Below, piece by piece: positions 1 to 7,124 of a stretch of 64,000 bases of DNA (positions are counted from its first letter, which is position 1; each line of letters starts with the position of its first letter). A model generated the notes under the pieces. The model did no database searches, had not been told where the DNA came from, and saw only the letters and a list, made by a program, of their open reading frames with translations. The DNA is from Prevotellaceae bacterium (GTDB lineage: Bacteria > Bacteroidota > Bacteroidia > Bacteroidales > Bacteroidaceae). A program made the position numbers and the translations under genes. The stretch spans positions 1 through 64,000 of the forward strand of contig JAHZGX010000002.1 in assembly GCA_019420585.1 (NCBI GenBank), in the 5' to 3' direction.

Positions 1-358
1 GAGAAGTGTCAGCCCTAATTCGTATACGTCACAAAACCTTTACCGGACAGCAATATTATAAAAGGAAATCGGAACAAGAGTGTGTCCACCATCTGAAAGG
101 GATTCCCGAGCAACCAAATGCCAAACTACCGAACAAATCCGTGCAAAATTACCAAATTCCGTATTGCTTGATTACCTTTGCAGATGCAAACACTCTGAAT
201 CATGGATGGCTTGCCGGCAAGGAAACTGCAATTCTTCTGTTGTCTATAAATGATATTATAAGTGCCCCGATATTGCGAAGATTTTGGAAGCAAAGCACAA
301 AAAAGCACCTGCCCAGGAAAAAATAGAAAGAAAGCATCAAAACTGGATGGAGTGTCAC
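1..358. other. Left-edge stretch without a supported gene
   Basis: A 106-codon frame runs from a GTG at base 6 to base 326 on the plus strand. Its product has no recognisable domain, signal peptide or repeat. No Bacteroidota -7 box precedes it within the window and no neighbour supports it. It could be the tail of a gene beginning left of the window, but I see nothing that argues for coding. Confidence 0.3.
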
Positions 359-668
359 ACCTCAAATGGCGTCCTTGATGTTTTCTTGACATATTCGCCC
401 TTTTCTGCTTTTCGCCGAAATACCCTATTTCAACTTTCCAATTGGGAAAAAATTTTTTCCTAGTTGGATTTTTATTTTTTTCCAGTTGGCGCGTTTTTTT
501 GTGGAATCTTCTCAAGAATCATGGCAAAAGGCTCTTGCAGGGAAAAATATACCGTATCTGAGACGCGGATTTCCATGCTTCTTTGGGGACAACACGTATT
601 GCTTGGCCGGGACATGTATGTTTCCGGGGGCAAGGAATACGTGTTGCACGAAGAGCGATGCCGGACAG
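359..668 (+). repeat. Intergenic repeat family 2, copy 1
   Basis: This stretch is closely similar, in the same orientation, to 34295-34585. Three features are shared. The first is an AT palindrome, GGAAAAAATTTTTTCC, after CCAATTG. The second is a nearly invariant ~60-base core beginning TCTTCTCAAGAATCATGGC. The third is a hairpin with arms CAACACGTATT and AATACGTGTTG around a ~35-base loop. The copies differ by substitutions and small indels, yet the hairpin arms are conserved. No shared reading frame is preserved. It may be a non-autonomous mobile repeat or a structured RNA. Confidence 0.8.
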
Positions 669-763
669 TTCGAAGCAATCCCAGGCATCACATAAAGCAT
701 AAGAACAACAACGAGGGATTACGCCTATTTCATTATGGAACACCCTCATATATAATAATATAG

Positions 764-801
764 TTTCGCCACACTGCCTCATGACGGGCAATGTGGCGAA
801 C
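764..801 (-). terminator. Hairpin after the FKBP gene
   Basis: A near-perfect 14-bp inverted repeat (765-778 with 787-800, one mismatch, 8-base loop) lies just past the stop of the FKBP gene. On the minus strand it is followed by an AT-rich run rather than a pure T tract. Confidence 0.6.
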
Positions 802-816
802 TTATGTTTCAACAAG

Positions 817-1503
817 TCATTTCCACTCGGGCACGCCCGTCCCACTCTCATACACCCCCATCATGTGGATGCGGAAGAGCAGGGTGCTGTAAGCAGGGAT
901 GGCCGATGAGGCCTCTCCCCTATAGGCAAGTTCGTTGGGAATGTACACCATCCAGTCATCCCCCTTGACCATATACTGAAGTGCCGTGCCAAACCCTTCG
1001 GTGAAAGACTTCACGGCACCCACCTGCGGCGATGCCGTAAGCGGGTTATACTCGCCATAATACGTCTGGGTGAACACAGCCATGCGGCTTTCCAGCGTGC
1101 CGTCCTCCTTCAGGTACTCAGTAGGCATAATCCATCCGCGGAAACTGAGGCGGACGCTGTCGGTAAAGGCAGGAGAGACCAGCCCGTCCCCACGGTTGAC
1201 TATGCGGCAGCAGATACTATCGGCAAGCGGGCCTTGCGTGTCCGTACTGCGCTCCAGAGTCTTGTACATGCGCCACTGGCAATGTTGCTCCCAGTCGACA
1301 CCATACTGAGCCTTGGCCTGGCTGATGGCCGTACGGGCTGAGTCTGCCACAGTGGCAAACCACTGGTCGTTCCTGGCCTGCCAGTTGTAGTAAGGATTCC
1401 ACTCATCAGTGGTCTCCTCACACGAAGTCAAGAAGCACGCCACTCCCACGAGGGCGGCCATGCAGAGAGCCCAAGCCCTCAAGCGGCGATGTACATATAC
1501 CAT
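817..1503 (-). CDS. FKBP-type peptidyl-prolyl isomerase lipoprotein
   Basis: Probable FKBP-like peptidyl-prolyl cis-trans isomerase that would catalyse proline isomerisation in exported proteins. The N-terminus has a basic patch, a hydrophobic stretch and a lipobox ending LTSC, so it should be a lipoprotein. The middle is helical and the last ~110 residues fit the FKBP fold, with a segment WMVYIPNELAYR matching the family's 'ipp.LaYG' signature. I chose the ATG at 1503. The longer frame to 1524 begins with TTG and would overlap glyS by 8 bases. The gene lies 13 bases downstream of glyS and is probably co-transcribed with it. The active-site aromatic residues look divergent, so enzymatic activity is less certain than the fold. 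Confidence 0.85.
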   Translation of the reverse strand: MVYVHRRLRAWALCMAALVGVACFLTSCEETTDEWNPYYNWQARNDQWFATVADSARTAISQAKAQYGVDWEQHCQWRMYKTLERSTDTQGPLADSICCRIVNRGDGLVSPAFTDSVRLSFRGWIMPTEYLKEDGTLESRMAVFTQTYYGEYNPLTASPQVGAVKSFTEGFGTALQYMVKGDDWMVYIPNELAYRGEASSAIPAYSTLLFRIHMMGVYESGTGVPEWK

Positions 1504-1516
1504 ATCAGGAATGTCT

Positions 1517-3061
1517 TTATGCAAGTTTCTTGAGCAAGGACTCTATGCTCACTCTTTCCTCCACCAGACTCTTCAGGTCCTGGATGCTCACACGGGTCTG
1601 CTCCATGGTGTCTCGGTCACGCAGGGTAACGGTGTTGTCCTCCAACGTCTGCTGATCTACAGTCACGCAGAAGGGGCAACCTATGGCATCCATACGGCGG
1701 TAACGCTTGCCTATCTGGTCTTTCTCCTCATACTTGCAATTGAAGTGGAACCGCAAGTCATTGAATATTGCCTGCGCCTTCTCGGGCAGTCCATCCTTCT
1801 TGGTCAGCGGGAAGATGGCAAGTTTGATGGGAGCCAGGGCTGCCGGCAGATGCAGCACCGTGCGGGTCTGACCGTCGGGAAGAGCCTGTTCCTCATAGGA
1901 ATGGCACATCACGGACAGGAACATGCGATCCACGCCGATGGAGGTCTCTATGACGTAGGGAGTGTAACTCTCGTTGGTCTCAGGGTCGAAGTACTCAATC
2001 TTCTTGCCGCTGTACTTGGCATGGCTGCCAAGGTCGAAGTTGGTGCGTGAGTGTATTCCCTCCACCTCCTTGAAACCGAAGGGCATACGGAACTCTATGT
2101 CGGTGGCGGCATTGGCGTAGTGTGCAAGTTTCTCATGGTCATGATAACGATAGTTCTCTGCACCGAAGCCCAAGGCCTGATGCCAGTTCATGCGCACCTT
2201 CTTCCAGTTCTTGAACCACTCAAGTTCCGTTCCCGGCTTCACGAAGAACTGCATCTCCATCTGCTCAAACTCCCTCATGCGGAAGATGAACTGACGTGCC
2301 ACTATCTCATTACGGAACGCCTTGCCTATCTGTGCAATGCCGAAGGGGAGTTTCATGCGCCCGGTCTTCTGCACGTTCAGATAATTGACAAAGATGCCCT
2401 GAGCCGTCTCCGGGCGCAGGTATATCTTGCTTGCGCCGTCTGCAGTGGAACCCATCTCGGTGCTGAACATCAGGTTGAACTGGCGCACCTCTGTCCAGTT
2501 GCGCGTGCCGCTGATGGGGCAGGCAATCTCCTCGTCAAGGATTATCTGGCGCAGTTCGGCCAGGTCTCCGGCATTCATGGCTTGGGAATAACGCTCATGC
2601 AAGGCATCACGCTTCTGCTGATGCTCCATCACGCGGGCATTGGTGGCGCGGAACTGTACCTCATCGAAAGCATCCCCAAAGCGCTTGCGTGCCTTCTCCA
2701 CCTCCTTGTCTATCTTCTCCTCGTACTTGGCTATCTGATCCTCAATCAGCACATCGGCACGATAGCGCTTCTTGGAATCCTTGTTGTCAATCAAGGGGTC
2801 ATTGAATGCATCCACGTGTCCGCTGGCCTTCCAGGTGGTGGGGTGCATGAAAATGGCGGCATCCAGCCCCACGATGTTCTCGTGCAACTGCACCATACTC
2901 TTCCACCAATACTGCTTGATGTTGTTCTTCAGTTCCACACCGTTCTGGCCGTAGTCATACACGGCGCCCAGTCCATCGTAAATCTCGCTGCTGGGGAACA
3001 CGAATCCATACTCCTTGCAGTGGGACACTATCTTCTTGAATACATCCTCTTGCTGTGCCAT
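1517..3061 (-). CDS. glyS: Glycyl-tRNA synthetase (alpha2 type)
   Basis: Class II aminoacyl-tRNA synthetase that charges tRNA-Gly in the cytoplasm. The 514-residue length fits the dimeric, single-chain bacterial/eukaryotic form. The N-terminus has the motif-1-like VFPSSEIYDGLGAVYDYG. The catalytic centre has YLRPETAQGIFVNY and the motif-2 segment FRNEI..RQFIFRMREFEQME. The C-terminal anticodon-binding domain follows IKLAIFPL and contains GCPFC. It has its own promoter (TACCTTTG at 3100-3107) and is divergent from the Dabb gene. The FKBP lipoprotein gene follows at once. Confidence 0.98.
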   Translation of the reverse strand: MAQQEDVFKKIVSHCKEYGFVFPSSEIYDGLGAVYDYGQNGVELKNNIKQYWWKSMVQLHENIVGLDAAIFMHPTTWKASGHVDAFNDPLIDNKDSKKRYRADVLIEDQIAKYEEKIDKEVEKARKRFGDAFDEVQFRATNARVMEHQQKRDALHERYSQAMNAGDLAELRQIILDEEIACPISGTRNWTEVRQFNLMFSTEMGSTADGASKIYLRPETAQGIFVNYLNVQKTGRMKLPFGIAQIGKAFRNEIVARQFIFRMREFEQMEMQFFVKPGTELEWFKNWKKVRMNWHQALGFGAENYRYHDHEKLAHYANAATDIEFRMPFGFKEVEGIHSRTNFDLGSHAKYSGKKIEYFDPETNESYTPYVIETSIGVDRMFLSVMCHSYEEQALPDGQTRTVLHLPAALAPIKLAIFPLTKKDGLPEKAQAIFNDLRFHFNCKYEEKDQIGKRYRRMDAIGCPFCVTVDQQTLEDNTVTLRDRDTMEQTRVSIQDLKSLVEERVSIESLLKKLA

Positions 3062-3099
3062 ATCTCTATGTATAATATTGAATGTTTATGTCTTGGATG

Positions 3100-3107
3100 C
3101 AAAGGTA
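3100..3107 (-). promoter_or_regulatory. Promoter -7 box for glyS
   Basis: TACCTTTG on the minus strand, 39 bases before the glyS ATG, matches the Bacteroidota -7 consensus TAnnTTTG. Confidence 0.7.
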
Positions 3108-3134
3108 CGGCTTTTCTGCCAATGGGACAGCCCG

Positions 3135-3161
3135 TTGGTATACCGAAAATACTTACCTTTG
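3135..3161 (+). promoter_or_regulatory. Promoter for the Dabb gene
   Basis: TTG at 3135-3137 and TACCTTTG at 3154-3161 fit the Bacteroidota -33/-7 arrangement. It is 43 bases before the ATG and arranged back to back with the glyS promoter. Confidence 0.7.
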
Positions 3162-3203
3162 CAGAGAAAAAAGAAGAACAGAAATATACGAGAAGACAGA
3201 ATT

Positions 3204-3509
3204 ATGGTTAAACACATCATTTTATGGAAATTGCACGAGGAACTGAGCACAGAGGAGAAAGAAAAGGTAAAAGCAGGCATCAAGGCCGGACTGGAAGGAC
3301 TTCAAGGCGTGGTGCCGGGACTGCTCAGCGTGCATGTGCAGACGGAAGGCGTGCTTGACTCGTCCACAGCCGACGTGATGCTTGACTGCACACTGGAGTC
3401 TGCCGAGGCACTGGAGATTTATGCCCAGCATCCCGCACACGTGGAAGTGGCCAACACCAAGGTGCGCCCCTATACCTCACTGCGCACCTGCCTGGACTTT
3501 GAGGCATAA
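3204..3509 (+). CDS. Dabb-family (stress-responsive alpha/beta barrel) protein
   Basis: A 101-residue ferredoxin-like protein. The opening VKHIILWKL, a helix rich in charged residues, a GL..GVPG turn and a closing strand with DVMLDCTLES are typical of the Dabb (PF07876) family, which forms dimeric barrels. Bacterial members have mostly unknown roles, though some are enzymes or stress proteins. I chose the ATG at 3204, just after the promoter, over an upstream in-frame ATG inside the glyS leader. It is monocistronic and ends at a strong hairpin shared with the convergent gene. Confidence 0.85.
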   Translation: MVKHIILWKLHEELSTEEKEKVKAGIKAGLEGLQGVVPGLLSVHVQTEGVLDSSTADVMLDCTLESAEALEIYAQHPAHVEVANTKVRPYTSLRTCLDFEA

Positions 3510-3531
3510 TCCACACCGCGATACGAGATTG

Positions 3532-3570
3532 TTTCCCCGAAGCCTTCATCGGTGATGGCTTCGGGGAAAA
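3532..3570. terminator. Bidirectional terminator
   Basis: A 13-bp perfect stem (TTTCCCCGAAGCC at 3532-3544 with its complement ending 3569) and a 12-base loop sit between two convergent genes. The plus strand ends in AAAA and the minus strand begins AGTTTTCC, so it can serve both genes. Confidence 0.8.
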
Positions 3571-3587
3571 CTATCTTGTCGCGGCTA

Positions 3588-4379
3588 TCATTTCTTCATC
3601 CTCACTATCCTGTAGACCGCCAGTTCGTCCATCACGCTGAAATCCATCTTCATTTTATGGGAAAGAGCCACCTCTCTAAGGTTCTTGCAGCCATAGAACA
3701 TGTCGGAAAGGAAAGTGTTCTTGAGTGGATAGGCACGGAGAACATACCTGTCGGACTCGCGCGTTATGCGGTGCCCCTTAAACGAGGTGATACCATATTT
3801 CTCCTCCATATCCTTCCATTGAGCATCGGTAATCCCCTGAGCAAAGCGGAAGTCACCCGTAGTAACAAAGACATCCATCAGTTGCTCATATCCATGGGAG
3901 AAATCCTCCGCCATGGCACGGACTTCTTTCAGACTGTTTTCCGAATAGCCAAGGTAATATTGTGCTCTGTATTTAGACACTTTTTTAGGCACACCATTCC
4001 AAAGTTCATGTGGCGTAGATGCAGACGCAGTCTCCCTGTATCTGTCAGGCACGGCTGTTCCCGCAAGCCGGCACTCCGCCGCGTCCAAAACCATGAAAGG
4101 TTCCTCGTCCTTCACAAACTTTGCTTTGCGCAAGTCCAGCGCAGCCAACTTTCCGCACTTTCCGTTCTCCTCATACCCTGCCATGTGGCGCAACACTTTG
4201 ATGTCTGCAGAGTTCAGCCTCCCCACAATGGCCAACGTGGTGCAGGTATCCTGCTGCTCTCGAGTAAGCAAAGACGAAAGAGTTCCTGCTTTTCTCACCC
4301 TTACGGTCGTCATGGCAAAGGTACCCGCCACGCACAACAGTGTGGCAAGCATCATTGCAAATCTATTGTTTATTCTCAT
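3588..4379 (-). CDS. Secreted BspA-like N-cap protein, paralogue 1
   Basis: A 263-residue exported protein and the first of three tandem paralogues. After a signal peptide (MRINN... to GTFA) comes the N-terminal cap of BspA-like leucine-rich-repeat proteins: KAGTLSSLL, a .DTCT.L.I.G.LNS.DI.VLR.MAG block, then LDL..AK. The C-terminal segment NTFLSDMFYGCKNLREVAL is a single LRR-like unit. No repeat array lies between. BspA-like proteins act in adhesion, but the role of this short form is unknown. I chose the ATG at 4379 by comparing signal peptides. A GTG at 4397 and an ATG at 4388 are possible. The start region overlaps a decayed piece of a glycosyltransferase gene. Confidence 0.8.
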   Translation of the reverse strand: MRINNRFAMMLATLLCVAGTFAMTTVRVRKAGTLSSLLTREQQDTCTTLAIVGRLNSADIKVLRHMAGYEENGKCGKLAALDLRKAKFVKDEEPFMVLDAAECRLAGTAVPDRYRETASASTPHELWNGVPKKVSKYRAQYYLGYSENSLKEVRAMAEDFSHGYEQLMDVFVTTGDFRFAQGITDAQWKDMEEKYGITSFKGHRITRESDRYVLRAYPLKNTFLSDMFYGCKNLREVALSHKMKMDFSVMDELAVYRIVRMKK

Positions 4380-4553
4380 AGCCGTCATTATGCACACACA
4401 ATTCTATTTGCTCATAATACGCAGAGACCAGCAACTTAATGCCCACGACATCAGGTTGTACTCGGGATGAGTCCATCCACAGGACTTAAGCAGCGGGGAT
4501 GCACCACCGCCCCAAAATGTCTGTATGATACGCACGCGGTTCTTCATCTTCAT
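4375..4553 (-). pseudogene. Decayed 5' fragment of the DUF6734-like glycosyltransferase gene
   Basis: Bases 4425-4553 are almost identical to the first ~130 bases of the glycosyltransferase gene starting at 8540. They encode MKMKNRVRIIQTFW and later HPEYNLMSWALS. A four-base deletion after the codons for SLR shifts the frame and gives an early stop. In the restored frame the next codons still read HYEQIEL...GYE against HYDQVEL...GYE in the intact gene. Similarity then ends at GGCTATGAG, which supplies the ATG of the downstream BspA-like gene. This is a duplication or recombination scar, not a functional gene. Confidence 0.85.
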
Positions 4554-4574
4554 GGCTGATGCGTTGTTTGTGAT

Positions 4575-5438
4575 TTAAGGCAACACCTTCATCTTGTTTC
4601 CATAGCACACTGCATCGTCGCAGACAATAATCGATTCATCCAAAGATACCTTCTTGGCCAGCATCACCATTTTAAGGTGAGGACACTTGTAGAAGAAATC
4701 GGCAGAAAAAACGTTTTTCTTCGTGCTGCAATAGAGTTTATACCTCTCACCATCCTTCTTGAGCTCATGTCCGGGAAACTTATGCAAACCGGCATGAGTC
4801 AGTTTGAGCCACTCCGCGTCCGACACGCCTCTGCGAAACACAAACTCGTCCCTGGAAACAAGTGTTACGCATCCTTCCAACTCAATAATGCCATGTCGAC
4901 TGGCCTGCCCCTCGAACATACCTTTTCGACTGGGCGGAAGTGACGATACCACGTTCGTTTCCCGCATAAGATATGCAGGACGTACCACCGCATATTTTTC
5001 GTCAGAACGATAGTTCAATGCATACGCAGGGGCATACTTTTGGACTTCACGAATCTCCTCATGTCGCGTAATCCCATACGACCTCATCCTCACCTGCTTG
5101 GCGTATGCCGCACATACCAGACATTCGTCCGCTGCATCTAAAACTAGATAAGGTTCGTAACTGGATTCTATCTTGGCCTTTGACAAATCCAAGAGCGTGA
5201 GCCGCCCTACACGGCTCTGCCCACCTTCACTCCAGCCCGCCATGCGTCTGAGCACCTTGATGTCGGCAGAATTCAATTTTCCTTTGATAGCCAGTGCGGA
5301 GCAAGTATCCATCTGCGCCGGCGTGAGCACAGAGCCCAGAGTACCAGGCCTGCCAACCCGAACAGTGGTCATAGCCAAGGCGCTTGCCGCACACATCAGC
5401 GCGGCAAGTGTCAACACAATCTTAAGGCTTGCTTTCAT
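4575..5438 (-). CDS. Secreted BspA-like N-cap protein, paralogue 2
   Basis: A 287-residue paralogue of the proteins on either side. The signal peptide ends ALA, followed by MTTVRVGRPGTLGSVL, the LNSADIKVLRRMAGW block and LDLSKAK of the BspA N-cap. A C-terminal LRR-like unit reads NVFSADFFYKCPHLKMVML. The middle part is more divergent than in copies 1 and 3. It has an extra segment around a V/SRDEFVFRRGVSDAEW stretch that matches FRFA.GITDA.W in the others. An ATG at 5477 would lengthen the leader by 13 residues, but the signal peptide aligns best from 5438. The function is unknown; cell-surface or secreted binding is the likeliest role. Confidence 0.75.
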   Translation of the reverse strand: MKASLKIVLTLAALMCAASALAMTTVRVGRPGTLGSVLTPAQMDTCSALAIKGKLNSADIKVLRRMAGWSEGGQSRVGRLTLLDLSKAKIESSYEPYLVLDAADECLVCAAYAKQVRMRSYGITRHEEIREVQKYAPAYALNYRSDEKYAVVRPAYLMRETNVVSSLPPSRKGMFEGQASRHGIIELEGCVTLVSRDEFVFRRGVSDAEWLKLTHAGLHKFPGHELKKDGERYKLYCSTKKNVFSADFFYKCPHLKMVMLAKKVSLDESIIVCDDAVCYGNKMKVLP

Positions 5439-5642
5439 AGCCATCATCAACGTGATAGAATTCTGAAAATGCGTCATATATTAAACCCTCCATAGTCTAT
5501 TACCAAGTCATAAACAGACAAGGATATCTGTACTCGTATCCGCCACTATCACCATACCTTCCGCATCCCATAACACATCCTCTCCTGACAATGGAATTTA
5601 ACCTTGGACGTGAAGCGAGAAGCCCTGCACCATCTACAACAG

Positions 5643-6434
5643 TCAACGACTCACTATTCTATAGCAGGCAGTATCGTCCATCACGCTGAGGTTCTGTTTC
5701 ATCCTGCAAGGAAGCACCACCTCCCTCAAGTGCTTGCAGCCATAGAACATATCGGCAGAGAAAACATTCTTGAGCAGATGGGCGTGAAGTACATACCTGT
5801 TGCCTTCGGTACGCGTTATGCGGTGTCCTTTGAACGAGGTGACACGGTACGTCACGTTCATCTCGTGCCATAAGGCATCTGTAATCCCCAATGCAAAACG
5901 GAAGTCACCCTCTGACTCTTTGTCTACCATCAGGGGAGCATACGCCTTACAATCATATTCTACAGCAGGAGCTGTCCGCTCCGTGACTGCGTCCTTGCGT
6001 GAATAGCCCAGGAAGAACTTTGGTTTATATTGAAAAATGGAACGTTCACCATTCCACAACTCCGATGGAGCAGAGGTGACATTCGGGAAATAGCGGTCAG
6101 GAAGAGCAGTCCCTGCAAGCCCACATTCCGCAGCATCCAAAGACATGAAAGGGTTCTTGTCCTTCACAATCCGCGCGTCAGTCAAGTCCAAATATGTCAA
6201 TTTGCCCTCACCTTTCCCTTTCGATTCACAATACCCTGCCATGCTACGGAGCAGCCTGAAGTCCGACGAATTCAACTTGCCCTTGATGACCAACGAGGTA
6301 CACGTGTCCTGCTGCTCCCGAGTAAGCAAAGACGAAAGAGTTCCTGCTTTCTTGACGTGGACTTCAGTCTGTGCGCAGAGACTACCCACGAAAAGAAACA
6401 AGAAAGTCTCAATCAAAAACCACCTACAAGCCAT
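5643..6434 (-). CDS. Secreted BspA-like N-cap protein, paralogue 3
   Basis: A 263-residue exported protein closely related to paralogue 1. The signal peptide ends SLCA and the mature part starts QTEVHVKKAGTLSSLL. The TREQQDTCTSLVIKGKLNS and LDLTDARIVKDKNPFMSLDAAE blocks nearly repeat copy 1, as do GDFRFALGITDALW and the end NVFSADMFYGCKHLREVVL. Conservation is strongest at both ends and weakest in the middle, which suggests two conserved caps around a variable core. The next gene upstream (6455) is only 20 bases away, so the two are probably co-transcribed. Confidence 0.8.
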   Translation of the reverse strand: MACRWFLIETFLFLFVGSLCAQTEVHVKKAGTLSSLLTREQQDTCTSLVIKGKLNSSDFRLLRSMAGYCESKGKGEGKLTYLDLTDARIVKDKNPFMSLDAAECGLAGTALPDRYFPNVTSAPSELWNGERSIFQYKPKFFLGYSRKDAVTERTAPAVEYDCKAYAPLMVDKESEGDFRFALGITDALWHEMNVTYRVTSFKGHRITRTEGNRYVLHAHLLKNVFSADMFYGCKHLREVVLPCRMKQNLSVMDDTACYRIVSR

Positions 6435-6454
6435 AACTATATCCTTTGGTCTAT

Positions 6455-7105
6455 TTAGACTTTAACTGTCACGGAATCGCTATTATTCACAGCAGAATCG
6501 CCGCTTCCCAAAACATACAATATCTCCAACTTTATTGTATAGGCCGAATCCCAAGATATAAGAATTTGCTTCACGGTAATATTAGGATCCGTTTGCGTAA
6601 TTGACCGAACTTCAAACCGGCTCATATCATTATTACCTTTTATTGTTGAGCCTGCACTCCAGTGCACATCTACCCTAAAATGTTCCGTATCTATCATAGT
6701 CGACCCCGCTTCTATATAAGCAATCACATCTGACCCGCTGCCACTGCCAGAGCCACTGCCAAAATCACTTCCGCTACCAGAAGACCCACATCCTGAAGCA
6801 TCAGCATTTTCTTCCGCAGAGGACCTGCGGTATTCACAGACACTGCCGAACGAAACATAACCACCAGGCCAGTCTCCTCTGGCATGCATTTCGTTATAGG
6901 CTGTCTCTGAAAATGGATTACTTATGCTTCCCAAGGAATCTTTTCCATAATCCTTTTCTATGTGGCCGGAACTTGTAATGTATACAACATCTCCCGCCTG
7001 CATTACCCAGCCCCCAAGCCAGTTTAAACCTTTAACCATCTCATCATATTCTTCCCAAGAATACGGATTTTCTTTTGTTCCTCTTGCATCCATTTTTTCT
7101 TTCAT
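6455..7105 (-). CDS. Protein with two NP[YF]S...GG[WY]V units and a Gly-Ser linker
   Basis: A 216-residue protein not recognised as a characterised family. Residues 9-34 and 59-84 are two copies of one unit: G[ST]..NP[YF]S....Y[DN]EM.....W.GG[WY]V, spaced exactly 50 residues apart. A Cys-containing low-complexity linker of alternating Gly and Ser (about 104-125) leads to a ~90-residue C-terminal part predicted to be beta-rich. No signal peptide or lipobox is visible. It lies 19 bases downstream of a glycosyltransferase gene, probably in one transcript. Such short units with Gly-Ser tails recall secreted or modified peptides of Bacteroidales. A modified precursor or a surface effector is possible but unproven. 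Confidence 0.7.
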   Translation of the reverse strand: MKEKMDARGTKENPYSWEEYDEMVKGLNWLGGWVMQAGDVVYITSSGHIEKDYGKDSLGSISNPFSETAYNEMHARGDWPGGYVSFGSVCEYRRSSAEENADASGCGSSGSGSDFGSGSGSGSGSDVIAYIEAGSTMIDTEHFRVDVHWSAGSTIKGNNDMSRFEVRSITQTDPNITVKQILISWDSAYTIKLEILYVLGSGDSAVNNSDSVTVKV

Positions 7106-7124
7106 TTTAAGTTAATAATGCGAA

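Noticed and set aside
660..690. GTTCGAA segment resembling a tRNA T-loop
   Set aside because: No acceptor stem, anticodon arm or D-loop could be placed around it.
2626..2760. Possible frameshift or split in glyS
   Set aside because: The reading frame is continuous and all class II motifs are in order; the Lys/Glu-rich stretch is a normal insertion of this synthetase type.
2051..3211. A 386-codon plus-strand frame opposite glyS
   Set aside because: Leu/His-rich shadow of glyS codons that ends in the Dabb gene; no family match.
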